The notes below the pieces were generated by a model. The model was not told the origin of the DNA. It saw nothing but the letters and a program-made list of their open reading frames with translations, and ran no database searches. A stretch of 64,000 nt of DNA from Mucisphaera sp965279675 (GTDB lineage Bacteria; Planctomycetota; Phycisphaerae; Phycisphaerales; Phycisphaeraceae). The position numbers were made by a program, and so were the translations under genes. Where the stretch lies: NCBI RefSeq assembly GCF_965279675.1, contig NZ_CBDIIJ010000002.1, forward strand, positions 1,860,001 to 1,924,000. Reading direction: 5' to 3'. This document shows, one piece after another, positions 36,790 to 45,810 of the stretch; the first letter of the stretch is position 1; every line of letters begins with the position of its first letter.

Positions 36790-37200
36790 TTGAAGGATGA
36801 GCGTGCGAGTGCGTCGTCCGGTGGTGAGGTGTCATCGCCGGGGCGGTGGCGGCGTGGTTGGGTTGGGAGTTTTAGGTGTGCGTTTCGGGGGGTGGGTGAT
36901 CTGATTGCGAGTCAGCGGCATGCGCGGGTGCATCTGCTGGCGTCGGTTCTGGTGGTAGTGTTGGGTGGGGTGGTGGGGCTTGATCGGTGGTCGTGGGTGG
37001 CGGTGGTGTTGGCGATGGGGTTGGTGTGGATGGCGGAGGCGCTGAACACGGCGGTGGAGGTGTTGGCGGATGTGGTGACGCTGGAGGAGCATCCTGGGAT
37101 TCGGCGGGCGAAGGATCTGGCGGCGGGTGGGGTGTTGCTGGCTTCGGTGGCTGCGGGGGTGGTCGGGGTGGTTGTGTTTGGTGGGGTGTTGTTGTTTTGA
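36790..37200 (+). CDS. dgkA: diacylglycerol kinase family protein (DgkA)
   Basis: A small trimeric membrane kinase. Residues 1 to about 30 are Ser/Gly-rich and hydrophilic, then three membrane helices follow: HLLASVLVVVLGGVVGL, SWVAVVLAMGLVWMAEALNTAVEV and GGVLLASVAAGVVGVVVFGG. The conserved kinase signature is EALNTAVEVLADVVT with downstream HPGIRRAKDLAAG (Glu and Asp-Ala). It phosphorylates diacylglycerol or undecaprenol. The start is TTG at 36790, just after the clpP stop, in a context with no good ribosome site; a GTG at 36829 is an alternative. The gene is cotranscribed with clpP by position. Confidence 0.85.
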   Translation: MKDERASASSGGEVSSPGRWRRGWVGSFRCAFRGVGDLIASQRHARVHLLASVLVVVLGGVVGLDRWSWVAVVLAMGLVWMAEALNTAVEVLADVVTLEEHPGIRRAKDLAAGGVLLASVAAGVVGVVVFGGVLLF

Positions 37201-37273
37201 ATGATGGTTGTTTGTGATGGGCACACGCTGGTCTAACTGGCGTCGGGACAAGGTGTGGCACCCGGGAGATGGC

Positions 37274-38605
37274 TCAGGCGGTTTCGATGGGTTTGGGTTG
37301 GTTTTTAAGGACGCGGGAGCCGATGTCTTTGCGGTAGTGGGCGCCTTCGAACTTGATTTTGGCGCAGGCTTCGTTGGCTTTCTGCTGGGCTTCTTCGAGG
37401 GTGTTGCCCATGGCGCAGACGCTCAGGACGCGACCGCCATCGGTGACGAGTTGTCCGTCTTTGAGGGTGGTTCCGGCCTGGAAGACGCGGACGTCGGGGT
37501 CCTGCTCGGCGTCTTCGATGCCGGTGATGGGGATGCCTTTGCGGTAGCTGCCGGGGTATCCGCCTGAGGCCATGACGACGGAGGTGCAGCAGCGTTTGTC
37601 CCAGTTGATCTGGACTTTGTCGAGGGTGGCGTCGCAGGTGGCTTCGATGATGTCGAGGAGGTCGCCTTGGAGGCGCATCATGAGGGGCTGGGTTTCGGGG
37701 TCGCCGAAGCGGCAGTTGAACTCGAGGACTTTGGGGCCGCCGGCGGTGAGCATGAGTCCTGCGTAGAGGACGCCTCGGTAGTCGATGTCGCTTCGTCGGA
37801 GGGCGTCGACGATGGGGACGAGGACTTCGGCTTCGATGGTGGTCATGGTGGCGTCGTCGATGATAGGTGTGGGGGTGTAGGCGCCCATGCCGCCGGTGTT
37901 GGGTCCTTTGTCGCCTTCCTTGACTTGCTTGTGGTCCTGGGCGGGTTCGAGGACGTAGATGTTCTGTCCGTCGACGAGGGCGAGGAGAGAGACTTCCTGT
38001 CCGACGAGTCGTTCTTCGACGATGACGGAGGCTCCTGCGTCGCCGAAGGCTTTGTCCTTCATGATGAGGTTGACGGCTTCCATGGCCTGCTCGTTGTTGT
38101 CGCAGACGATGACGCCTTTGCCTTTGGCGAGTCCTGAGGCTTTGACGACGACGGGGAGTTCGCGGGCTTCGCAGTAGGCGAGGGCGGCGGATCGTTCGGT
38201 GAAGGTCTTGGCGTCGGCGGTGGGTACGGAGCACGCGCGCATGAGGTCTTTGGCCCAGGCTTTGTCGGCTTCGAGTCTGGCGGCTTCGGCGGAGGGTCCG
38301 AAGACGCGTCGGTCTTTGGCGCCTGGGGTTTTGGCGAGTCGGTCGGCGAGTCCGGCGGCGAGTGGGTCTTCGGGGCCGATGACGATGAGGGTGACGTTGT
38401 TCTTGCGGCAGAAGTAGTCGATGTCGTCGACGAGTTTGGTGTCGATGCGATCGACGTTGAGTTTGAGGTTTTCGCCGAGGGAGGCGGTTCCGCCGTTGCC
38501 GGGTGCGAAGTAGAGTTTTCCGCAGCGTTTGGACTTGGCGAGTTTCCAGCCGAGTGCGTGTTCGCGGCCGCCGGCACCGATGATGAGGACGTTGGTCTTC
38601 TGCAT
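37274..38605 (-). CDS. purD: phosphoribosylamine-glycine ligase
   Basis: Second step of purine synthesis: joins glycine to phosphoribosylamine using ATP. Motifs: VLIIGAGGREHALGW, IGPEDPLAAGLAD, VVVKASGLAKGKGVIVC (ATP-grasp), VEERLVGQEVSLLALVDG, and CRFGDPETQPLMMRL near the metal site. Length is 443, normal. It is cytosolic and monocistronic, convergent with dgkA (74-base gap). purM is 3 kb away on the other strand. The start ATG 38605 has no strong ribosome site. Confidence 0.95.
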   Translation of the reverse strand: MQKTNVLIIGAGGREHALGWKLAKSKRCGKLYFAPGNGGTASLGENLKLNVDRIDTKLVDDIDYFCRKNNVTLIVIGPEDPLAAGLADRLAKTPGAKDRRVFGPSAEAARLEADKAWAKDLMRACSVPTADAKTFTERSAALAYCEARELPVVVKASGLAKGKGVIVCDNNEQAMEAVNLIMKDKAFGDAGASVIVEERLVGQEVSLLALVDGQNIYVLEPAQDHKQVKEGDKGPNTGGMGAYTPTPIIDDATMTTIEAEVLVPIVDALRRSDIDYRGVLYAGLMLTAGGPKVLEFNCRFGDPETQPLMMRLQGDLLDIIEATCDATLDKVQINWDKRCCTSVVMASGGYPGSYRKGIPITGIEDAEQDPDVRVFQAGTTLKDGQLVTDGGRVLSVCAMGNTLEEAQQKANEACAKIKFEGAHYRKDIGSRVLKNQPKPIETA

Positions 38606-38657
38606 GGGTGCAATGTAGCAGGGCTTGGCGGGGCGATTTGGTGGGTGTTAGCGCAAG

Positions 38658-38688
38658 AAAAAACGGGACGGCCCTAAGGCACATCCCG
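38658..38688 (-). terminator. terminator of the chemoreceptor gene
   Basis: On the minus strand an imperfect stem CGGGATG/CGTCCCG (one G-U) with an inner GCC/GGC pairing is followed by six T. It ends 29 bases after the chemoreceptor stop. Confidence 0.65.
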
Positions 38689-38716
38689 CTTGGTGGGAGC
38701 CTGTTTTGGAGGCGGG

Positions 38717-41095
38717 TCAGCCGGCCTTGTCCAGTTTGAACTTGGTCACGAGCAGGTTGAGCTGTTCAGCCTTGGAGGCGAGGGTGGTGGCGGCCTGGGC
38801 AGCCTGATGGGCGCCCTTGTTGGACTCCTCGGTGATGACCTGGATGGAGGAGATGCTTCGGGCGACCTGTTCGCCGGCGGCGGACTGCTGCTCGGCGGCG
38901 GCAGCGATGGACTGGATCATGGAGGCGACCTCGCGGGAGGCGTTGACGATTTTTTCGAGGCTTTCGCCGGCGGCGGTGGCCTGGTTGACGCCTTCGGCGA
39001 CCTGGGCGGTTCCTCGGCCCATCTTATCGACGGCGGCGGTGGTTTCGGTCTGGATGGCCTCGATGGACTCGCCGATTTCCTCGGTGGCCTTGGTGGTTCG
39101 GTCGGCGAGTTTGCGGACCTCATCGGCGACGACGGCGAAGCCGCGGCCGTGTTCGCCGGCTCGCGCGGCTTCGATGGCGGCGTTGAGGGCGAGGAGGTTG
39201 GTTTGGTCGGCGATGTCGTTGATGACTTCGATGATGGCGCCGATCTGCTCGCCACGCTTGCCGAGTTCCTGGACGGATTTCGAGGAGTCGGTGACGGCGT
39301 CGTTGATGGCCTGCATGCCGTCGACGGTCTGGCGGACGGTGTCTCCGCCTGATTCGGCCATGCGTCCGGAGTCGTCGGCGGCCTTGGAGGCGTCGGCGGA
39401 CTTGCGGGCGACTTCGATGACTGAGGAGGACATCTCTTCGATGGCGGCGGAGACCTGAGAGACCTGGCTGGTCTGGTCGGTCATGCCGGAAGAGATTTCC
39501 TCGGAGGCGGCAGCGATCTGGGTGGCCTCCTGGGTAACGCCTTCTGCGGAGGATCGGACCTCGCCGATGAGTTCGCGGAGCGACTCACTCATGCGGTCGG
39601 TCGCACGTCCGAGGGAGGCGAGTTCGTCGGAGCCCCTGGGGTTGAGGGGTTCGGCGGTGAGGTCGCCGGCGGCGACGGCTCGGACGGTACCGAGCAGAGC
39701 GCTGATGGTTCCGGTGAACTGCTTGATGAGGATCGTAGCGATGGCCACGGCGAGGAGGATGGCGAAGCCGCTGGTGATGAGCGTCCAGGTCATGGTGGAG
39801 GCGGTGGTGGCGTCGTTCTCTGCTTTGAGTTGATCGGTGACGACGGTCAGCTCTTGGATCAACTCCTCACCGGCGGCGGCGATCTGGGGGCCGTAGACGT
39901 CGAGCTGGTTGAAGACGAGGTCGTCACTTCTTTCGATGGCCTGGCTCATGGCTTCGAGCCTGTCGCTGTAGAAAGCGAGGCCTGCCATGGTTTCGCGAAC
40001 CCACTTCTTGCGTGTGGGGTTCTGGATTTCCTGATCGAGGCGTTCCAGGGCGCTGTAGGCCTTGGCGAGGTCCTCGAGCGCAGCCTTTTCATCGCTGATG
40101 TCGTGTGACTGGAGGTACTTCATCACATCGATGCGGGCGAGGCTCAGACTGCTGAGCGTTTCCGAAGCCACCATCGCGGCGGCGTGATCGTTGTCCTGCG
40201 CGGCGGTTTGCTTGATGGCTGTCAGGAGCTTTGCGAGGCGTGGACCGGTCTGATTCAGCTGGCTTTCGAGGATGCCGTTACGGATGTCGCTGGCGGTGAC
40301 TGTCTCTACAAAGGCTGCGTCGTAGAGGGCCAGCTGTTCGTGGGCCGACTTGAGCCTGGCCTGCTGCTGGGGGTCGGTCAGGTCTTGCTCCAGCTTGGTG
40401 AGGAGGCTGTCGGCCTTACCGGCGTACTTTGTGTAGCTAATGAGGTAGCTGTCTTCGTAAAGACGGAGATACTTCTGGCTGTTGAGGCGGAGGCTCAATA
40501 CGCAGAGCTCGAGTTCATCGAGGTGGGTTTTGTGGGCGTTGGCGGTGGAGTAGCCTTTGAATTTGTTGTCGATCTCGAAGATGCCGTTGATGGCCATGGC
40601 GCTGACGAGGAGGATAAGGGTGGCCTGGAGGCCGAGGACGGCGGAGAGTTTGGCGCCGACGGTGAGTTTCCAGCCGGCTTTTTCGTCTTCATCCGCTTTG
40701 CTGCGGCCGAGGTGGTAGGCGAGGGCGAGTGTAAGCAGCAGCGAGAGGGCGGTCAGGCCCCAGACGGCGGTGCCGATCCAGTCGTTGCTGGCCTTGGTTT
40801 CGTAGGCGGGCTGTTCGGTGGTGTTGGCGGCGGCGAGGCCGAACTCGGGGCGGTCGAAGGTGGCGAGGGCGGGTTCGGTGAAGGTGCCGGGTGCGCCGAG
40901 CTCGGCCTGCCATTGTGCGAGGGAGCGGGGCTCGGCCTGCTGGGTGGCGGCCGGGGCGGTGGGTGTCGTGGTTTCAGCGGTGGCGGCGGCCGGCCAGCCG
41001 AGGAGGAGTCCGCAGAGGATGGCGGCGGCGAGCAGTGTGGTTCGGCTGGTGTTTTTTAGGCTTTCCAACAGTGAATTGGACAGGCACAGGCGCAT
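38717..41095 (-). CDS. methyl-accepting chemotaxis protein with extra N-terminal periplasmic segment
   Basis: A 792-residue transmembrane chemoreceptor. Signal-peptide-like residues 14-40 are followed by a short periplasmic segment to about 105, a membrane helix (about 108-126), a 16-residue cytoplasmic stretch, then the usual receptor: helix near 148-170, a helical periplasmic sensor to ~425, a helix near 432-455, HAMP, and the signalling domain. The tip is typical: INDIADQTNLLALNAAIEAARAGEHGRGFAVVADEVRKLADR. No C-terminal CheR pentapeptide is seen. The ligand is unknown. A weak sigma-28-like site at 41151-41177 fits flagellar regulation. Compared with common four-helix-bundle receptors, the additional signal peptide and helix are unusual. 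It ends at a terminator at 38658-38688. Confidence 0.92.
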   Translation of the reverse strand: MRLCLSNSLLESLKNTSRTTLLAAAILCGLLLGWPAAATAETTTPTAPAATQQAEPRSLAQWQAELGAPGTFTEPALATFDRPEFGLAAANTTEQPAYETKASNDWIGTAVWGLTALSLLLTLALAYHLGRSKADEDEKAGWKLTVGAKLSAVLGLQATLILLVSAMAINGIFEIDNKFKGYSTANAHKTHLDELELCVLSLRLNSQKYLRLYEDSYLISYTKYAGKADSLLTKLEQDLTDPQQQARLKSAHEQLALYDAAFVETVTASDIRNGILESQLNQTGPRLAKLLTAIKQTAAQDNDHAAAMVASETLSSLSLARIDVMKYLQSHDISDEKAALEDLAKAYSALERLDQEIQNPTRKKWVRETMAGLAFYSDRLEAMSQAIERSDDLVFNQLDVYGPQIAAAGEELIQELTVVTDQLKAENDATTASTMTWTLITSGFAILLAVAIATILIKQFTGTISALLGTVRAVAAGDLTAEPLNPRGSDELASLGRATDRMSESLRELIGEVRSSAEGVTQEATQIAAASEEISSGMTDQTSQVSQVSAAIEEMSSSVIEVARKSADASKAADDSGRMAESGGDTVRQTVDGMQAINDAVTDSSKSVQELGKRGEQIGAIIEVINDIADQTNLLALNAAIEAARAGEHGRGFAVVADEVRKLADRTTKATEEIGESIEAIQTETTAAVDKMGRGTAQVAEGVNQATAAGESLEKIVNASREVASMIQSIAAAAEQQSAAGEQVARSISSIQVITEESNKGAHQAAQAATTLASKAEQLNLLVTKFKLDKAG

Positions 41096-41150
41096 GTTGG
41101 TGTCTCCCTAGCTCATAGGCTGGAGCGAAGATGCTCCAAGTAAAGGGAAA

Positions 41151-41177
41151 GATCGGATTGCGCGAATTGAAGGTTTA
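41151..41177 (-). promoter_or_regulatory. possible sigma-28 (FliA-type) promoter of the chemoreceptor gene
   Basis: On the minus strand TAAA (41177-41174) is followed, after 16 bases, by TCCGATC; the FliA consensus is TAAA-N15-GCCGATAA. The core CCGAT matches but the spacing is one base long. It lies about 56 bases before the ATG at 41095. No experimental support, and the organism's own consensus is unknown. Confidence 0.3.
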
Positions 41178-41253
41178 GGTTGTTTCGAAGCCTATTTCAG
41201 CTAACCCCTTTCAGAGCCGTCAGGGGCTATTTTGGCGTGTTGATTGTGGGTAA

Positions 41254-41265
41254 CTACCTAGGTAG
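41254..41265. repeat. 12-base perfect palindrome upstream of the chemoreceptor
   Basis: CTACCTAGGTAG is fully self-complementary and lies about 160 bases upstream of the chemoreceptor start, between the terminator at 41290 and the putative promoter. It could bind a dimeric regulator; a chance palindrome is also possible. Confidence 0.35.
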
Positions 41266-41289
41266 AAGCGAGCTATATGCATGGCCAGA

Positions 41290-41320
41290 AGGCCGTCCGA
41301 CTTTTTTCGTCGGGCGGCCT
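41290..41320 (-). terminator. terminator of the exported-protein gene
   Basis: A 12-bp stem (AGGCCG-x-CCGAC, one G-U pair) with a 7-base loop. It lies 36 bases after the stop of the 41356-43182 gene. The only T run lies inside the loop on the plus strand, so termination for the minus-strand gene rests on the stem. Confidence 0.6.
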
Positions 41321-41355
41321 GGTCTTTGTTTGATTCGAATTGATCGTTTTGTGAC

Positions 41356-43182
41356 CTAGAAAGGCGACCGGGGTGGTGCGCCGGGAATCTGCTGTGGGGC
41401 AGTTGGCGGGGTGGGTGGGGTCATGCCGCCTCCCATCATGAGGCCCATGGCGTTCTGGGCTTCGTTGGCGATGAAGGCGGCGGTGTCGTAGGGGATGTGG
41501 ATGCGATAGACGAGGCTGTTCTGGTCGATGCCGAGACCGAGGGCCAGGGGTTTGAGGTCGCCCGGGTCTTCGATGGCGGGCATGCCGGTGGCGGGGAGGA
41601 CGTTGTTGAGGACCTGGAGCAGGCCTGAGGGGCTCAGGTAGGCCTCGGCGGCGAGTCCGGCGGGGAGGTTGGTGCGGGCGTTGGTGATGAACTCGGGGTC
41701 GGGGGCTGCCTGGCGGGTGGCGCGGATGGCTTCGGCGAGGAGGTTCTCGTCGGGGACCATGGTGGCGATGAGGGAATCCTCGGTGGTGGTCATGAAGCCG
41801 GAGTAGTTGCTGGTCATCTGGACGAAACCGGCCATGGGTCCGAGTTCGGCGGCGACTTCGGGAGGCATCTGCATCGCGACGGAATACTGGTCGTAGGCGA
41901 GTCCTTCGGCGGTGCCGGCGTTGGGTCGTTGGGAGGCTTCGTAAGTGGCGCGGATGCCTTGTGATCCCATGGCCTGCTCGTGGCCGTCGACGCTATCGAT
42001 GGTGTTCGCCACAGCTTGTCGGCCAGCCTCGGGATCGTCGAGGATCATGTTGGCGACCGTTTGGGTGAGGCCGCTGGCCGTGGTGTTGGGGGCTGGTGGG
42101 TAGGTGGCGACGCTGTAGCGTTTCATCTGTTTGGCCATGGGGATCCAGTGTTCGTGGCCGATGAAGGACTCGTCGAACTCCGGGGCGACATTGAGCATGG
42201 TTTCGTAGAAGAGGCCGAGGTTGAGGGCTTTGGTATCGATGGCGAGGGTGGAGACGCTGGGTCGGTTCGGCAGGACACCGAAGGCACCTTCGAGGTTGGC
42301 GTCGCCTGGGAAGATGGAGGTCATGAAGGAGCCGGACTTCATCTGGATGGCGGTGTCGATGGTGGCGGCGTCATCGGTGAGATTGATGGCGAAGACGGCG
42401 GCGTTGGCGTCGTTCAGGAGCTGCTTGACGGCGGCTCCGAAGAGTTTGAAGGAGCCGATGGTTTGATCGATGGTGGCGTCGTCCATGTCGGTGCCGCTGA
42501 GCTGCATCTCGATCTGGTTGATCTGGGTGTCGAGGCCCATGGTGACGAAGGGCAGGGCGATGGGGCTGAGGGCTTCGAGGTTGATGTAGAAGCCGACGGC
42601 GGAGCCATCGAGGGTTTGTTCGAGGGCGTCGGGGAGCTGGTTGATGGCGGGCGAGTTCTGGTTGCCGGGCTGGTAGCCCTGGATGGTGACCTGGTTGGGG
42701 CTGAGTGCGGCGTAGTCGCCTAGCTTCTTGACGTGCATGGGGGGGCTGTCGGGCGGGAAGATCTGGGTGATGGCGTCGGAGCCGGAGCCGCCCATGTTTT
42801 CGACGAAGCTGTCGTAGTTGCTGACCGGGACGAGTGCGACGAAGGCGGGCTGGCCCATCTGGGCGGTGGGGGCGATCATCATGACGTTGGGGATGACGAT
42901 GACGGCGGGTCGGCTGGCGTCGTAGCCGGGTCCGAGTTCTTCGAGCATCTCGTTGATGTTCTGCACGGCTTCGGCGAGGGGGATGGCGGGGATGGCCTGC
43001 TGGATGGTGTCGAGTCGGGTGGTGACTTCGTCGAGGCCGGGGATGGTGACGGCGATGTGGGCGTTCTCGGGGATGAGTTCGAGGGTGCTCTGGGCCAGCA
43101 GGGGGGAGGCCGGCAGCAGGGCTGCTGAGAGCAGGGCTGCGGCGGAGAGGCCGAGGCGGGACTGGGAGCGGATGGTACGCAT
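41356..43182 (-). CDS. exported protein of unknown function (DUF3352-like)
   Basis: A 608-residue secreted protein. The start ATG at 43182 has AGGAG with a 7-base spacer, followed by a signal peptide ending ASPLLAQ; the open frame to 43305 is unsupported. The body begins with STLELIPENAHIAVTIPGLDEV and contains repeated segments built on hydrophobic strands and LPN/VPV turns. It resembles the DUF3352 family of planctomycete and cyanobacterial periplasmic proteins; I regard this as tentative. No catalytic motif is visible. The C-terminus is Gly/Pro/Met-rich and ends PGAPPRSPF. The gene is monocistronic, divergent from mnmA. Confidence 0.7.
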   Translation of the reverse strand: MRTIRSQSRLGLSAAALLSAALLPASPLLAQSTLELIPENAHIAVTIPGLDEVTTRLDTIQQAIPAIPLAEAVQNINEMLEELGPGYDASRPAVIVIPNVMMIAPTAQMGQPAFVALVPVSNYDSFVENMGGSGSDAITQIFPPDSPPMHVKKLGDYAALSPNQVTIQGYQPGNQNSPAINQLPDALEQTLDGSAVGFYINLEALSPIALPFVTMGLDTQINQIEMQLSGTDMDDATIDQTIGSFKLFGAAVKQLLNDANAAVFAINLTDDAATIDTAIQMKSGSFMTSIFPGDANLEGAFGVLPNRPSVSTLAIDTKALNLGLFYETMLNVAPEFDESFIGHEHWIPMAKQMKRYSVATYPPAPNTTASGLTQTVANMILDDPEAGRQAVANTIDSVDGHEQAMGSQGIRATYEASQRPNAGTAEGLAYDQYSVAMQMPPEVAAELGPMAGFVQMTSNYSGFMTTTEDSLIATMVPDENLLAEAIRATRQAAPDPEFITNARTNLPAGLAAEAYLSPSGLLQVLNNVLPATGMPAIEDPGDLKPLALGLGIDQNSLVYRIHIPYDTAAFIANEAQNAMGLMMGGGMTPPTPPTAPQQIPGAPPRSPF

Positions 43183-43402
43183 GGGGTATCTCCTGTCGGT
43201 CGTGGCGGCGGCCTGTGTGGTCGCGCTGTGGGGCTCGTCGGCCTCGGGCGGTTTACGGCCGGGGCGGTTGGGGGGTTCGTCAGAGCATTGGTCGGGGCCC
43301 AACACCCTTTATTACACACGGCTGCGGATTTTGGTGGCCACAGCGGTGGATTAACCATCTTACAGGGGCTTCGAGGCGGATGAACACGGGTAAGATTGGG
43401 AT

Positions 43403-44539
43403 ATGTCTGAAGGTCGAGGCAAGAAGGTTGTGCTGGCGATGTCCGGCGGCGTAGACAGCTCTGTGGCGGCGGTGCTGCTGCAGGAGGCGGGTTACGAGGT
43501 GGTGGGGTGTTTCATGCGGCTGGGGTCGGACCGGGACAACGAGATTGAGTACGACAACCTGTCGGAGGAGGGCTGCGAGCCGTCGAAGGTGCGGATCGGC
43601 AAGCAGGGGTGTTGTTCGGTGAACGATGCGTCGGATGCGCGGCTGGTGGCGGCGATGCTGGGTATTCCGTTTTATGTGTTGAACTTCAAGGCGGATTTCG
43701 GGCGGATCATCGATTACTTCGTGGATGCCTATCACGCGGGGCGGACGCCTAATCCTTGTGTGCGGTGTAATGACTGGCTGAAGTTCGGGAAGCTGCATGA
43801 CTATGCGCGGTCGATCGATGCGGATTTTGTGGCGTCGGGTCATTACGCGAGGATCGAGCGGCGGGAGGGTGAGCCTCGTTTGATGCGTGGGGTGGATGAC
43901 CACAAGGATCAGAGTTACGTGCTGTTTGGGGCGTCGGCGGAGCGGCGGGCGCAGATGCTGTTGCCGGTTGGGGGTTTGACAAAGGATGAGACGCGGGCGG
44001 TGGCGGAGCGACATCGGCTGCCGGTGTTCAACAAGCCGGACAGTCAGGAGATCTGCTTTGTGCCGGATAACGATTACGCGCGTCTGGTGAAGAAGCGGTC
44101 GGAGCCCGGGCGGGTGCGGCCGGGGCCGATTGTTGACAGCCGTGGGAAGCAGTTGGGAGAGCATCCGGGTCAGCAGCACTTCACGATCGGTCAGCGTCGG
44201 GGGGTGAACCTGGCGCTGGGTTATCCGATTTATGTGGTGGATAAGGACCCGGTTACGAACACGGTGACGGTTGGGACGCAGGACGAGTTGCTGGCGGAGG
44301 GCGCGACGGCGAATCAGGTGACGTGGCACGAGCCAGTGTTGCCTGAGGACTGGGTGGGTTGCGAGGTGAAGGTGCGTTACAACTCGCGGCCGGTGCCGGG
44401 CAGGGTGCGCGGGGCTGAGGGCGGTTTTGAGGTGCGGTTTGATGAACCGGTGTCGGCGGTGACGCCCGGTCAGGCGGTGGTTTGTTACCGGGAGGATGTG
44501 GTGATGGGCGGGGGATGGATCGAGCGGGCGATTCGGTAG
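43403..44539 (+). CDS. mnmA: tRNA-specific 2-thiouridylase
   Basis: Makes the 2-thio group of wobble uridine in tRNA Lys, Glu and Gln, using ATP and a sulfur relay. The PP-loop is LAMSGGVDSSVAAVLL, the catalytic cysteines are in TPNPCVRCNDWLKFG and in SQEICFVPD, and KDQSYVLFG is conserved. Length is 378, normal. The start ATG 43403 lacks an obvious ribosome site. It is divergent from the exported-protein gene. It is followed by three small genes that may or may not share its transcript. Confidence 0.95.
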   Translation: MSEGRGKKVVLAMSGGVDSSVAAVLLQEAGYEVVGCFMRLGSDRDNEIEYDNLSEEGCEPSKVRIGKQGCCSVNDASDARLVAAMLGIPFYVLNFKADFGRIIDYFVDAYHAGRTPNPCVRCNDWLKFGKLHDYARSIDADFVASGHYARIERREGEPRLMRGVDDHKDQSYVLFGASAERRAQMLLPVGGLTKDETRAVAERHRLPVFNKPDSQEICFVPDNDYARLVKKRSEPGRVRPGPIVDSRGKQLGEHPGQQHFTIGQRRGVNLALGYPIYVVDKDPVTNTVTVGTQDELLAEGATANQVTWHEPVLPEDWVGCEVKVRYNSRPVPGRVRGAEGGFEVRFDEPVSAVTPGQAVVCYREDVVMGGGWIERAIR

Positions 44540-44614
44540 GGCGTGGAATCAAAAGTGATGGTTGAGTGTTGAGTTGGGGTCAGTGATCGCGAGGCGATCG
44601 GAAAGGCTGTTTTT

Positions 44615-44770
44615 ATGGAAGCGTTTGACCCTGTGTTTCTAGATGCGTTGAAGTCGGCGTCGCGGGCGGTGTTGTGGCTGGTGCTGGGGGCGATGCTTGT
44701 GGTGCTGGGCGTTGCAGGAGCGATGCGTCGGGTGGCTCGGGGCGGGGTGCTGGTGGAATCCCGGCGATAG
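44615..44770 (+). CDS. small single-pass membrane protein
   Basis: A 51-residue frame beginning MEAFDPVFLDALKSASRAV, then a hydrophobic helix (LWLVLGAMLVVLGVAGAM) and a basic tail ending ARGGVLVESRR. ATG at 44615 is preceded by AAAGG with an 8-base spacer, which supports translation. It reads directly after mnmA (75-base gap). Function unknown. An 8-bp hairpin, CGGTGACA/TGTCACCG, follows at 44816-44837. Confidence 0.55.
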   Translation: MEAFDPVFLDALKSASRAVLWLVLGAMLVVLGVAGAMRRVARGGVLVESRR

Positions 44771-44937
44771 GGCGGGTCGGGGGCGGATGAAGAAAAACCG
44801 AAGAATCTGGCCGGGCGGTGACACACAGTTGTCACCGGGTCTGGTTGGGGTGCTCGTAAGTTCGGGTCATGGCAACAAAGTCCACGAGACCTGGTTCGAG
44901 AACCTCTTCCCATCCCTTTTCGAAGGAGCCCTTTGCG

Positions 44938-45129
44938 ATGGCCAGACAGACCTTTATGGCATACCTGCGTGAGCATGAGTGTGAGATATCGGAGTTTCAC
45001 GGGAAGGCTTTGGTGACGCGACGCGAGCGGGTGTCGGCGTTTGAGTTGGGGCAGGGTCGGCGTGGCTCGATTCGTCAGGAGACGATTGCGCGGGTTTGTA
45101 CGCATCTGGCGATTCCGATTCCGCGTTGA
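44938..45129 (+). CDS. small basic protein, distantly HicA-like
   Basis: A 63-residue protein (MARQTFMAYLREHECEIS onward) with a C-terminal RRGSIRQETIARVCTHLAIP. The pattern of a short alpha-beta fold with Gly and a terminal helix is loosely like HicA toxins, but the HicA histidine is absent, and there is no HicB partner, so I regard it as hypothetical. ATG at 44938 has AAGGAG with a 9-base spacer; the longer frame from 44869 has no ribosome site. It is followed by a strong terminator at 45142. The 45184-45422 stretch after that contains no gene I can support. Confidence 0.6.
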   Translation: MARQTFMAYLREHECEISEFHGKALVTRRERVSAFELGQGRRGSIRQETIARVCTHLAIPIPR

Positions 45130-45141
45130 AGCGGACTGGTG

Positions 45142-45180
45142 GGCGGGCCCCAGCCCTCTCCGGGGCCCGCCTGGCGGTTT
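45142..45180 (+). terminator. terminator after the small HicA-like gene
   Basis: A perfect 10-bp stem GGCGGGCCCC/GGGGCCCGCC with a 10-base loop, followed by TGGCGGTTTTG. It is the strongest-stem terminator in this part of the window. Confidence 0.8.
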
Positions 45181-45422
45181 TGAAGGTTGGGGCCCGGCTT
45201 GGTGTTATCGCTTGATCGAGTAGGTGGTTTCTGCTGTACCTGCTTGCTGCTGTGGGTTGAATCGGTGCCTGAGTGTGCTGCTGGCGTCTACGACACTCCT
45301 GTAGGCGACGCCCCCAGGGACGGGCTGCTGGTGTATCGCTGGCTGTGCTGGCTACGAGGTGCTGACGTTGGGTGGTGTTGTCTGGCTTGGTTGTGGCTCT
45401 TTTAGGGTTGGATGGCAGCGGC

Positions 45423-45692
45423 TTAGCTTCGGCTGAGGCGGGTGATGAGGGTGGCGAGTTTGGCGGGGTCGGCGGCCTGGGTGACCTGTTCGATGTCGGC
45501 GGGGGTGGCGCCGGCGGATTTGAGGTGGGTGGCGGCGGCAGCCCAGAGTTTTTTGGATTTGGCGGGGGTGTCGGCGAGGTACAGCTCGGAGGCGATTTCC
45601 TGAAGCTTGGTGAAGGCGATGGTGTCGCGGTGCTCGTAGTAGCGTTTGACGATTTTTTCCTGGTGGCGGCTGAGGCCCTGTCCTTTGGCCAT
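45423..45692 (-). CDS. conserved-looking small hypothetical protein
   Basis: An 89-residue basic protein that starts MAKGQGLSRHQEKIVKRYYEHRDT, then FTKLQEIASELYL and an Ala-rich C-terminal half. It has no membrane segment and no catalytic motif; helical content is high. The start ATG 45692 has AGGAAACC upstream; the open frame to 45821 overlaps the divergent ftsW region and is not supported. I recall similar small proteins in Planctomycetota but cannot name a family. It is divergent from ftsW, with a 118-base gap. Confidence 0.72.
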   Translation of the reverse strand: MAKGQGLSRHQEKIVKRYYEHRDTIAFTKLQEIASELYLADTPAKSKKLWAAAATHLKSAGATPADIEQVTQAADPAKLATLITRLSRS

Positions 45693-45810
45693 GGTGGTTT
45701 CCTGTGGTTGGGTTGGTTGGTGGGAGCATATGTTGTGGATGGGCTTACGTGGGGCGGGGACCGTTTTTGTGATTGGGGTGGTGTTGGGGGGCGTGCCGAT
45801 AACCTGAGGG

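Noticed and set aside
45187..45405. 72-codon rightward frame
   Set aside because: No ribosome site, odd Trp/Cys-rich composition, and it lies just after a terminator with no partner genes.
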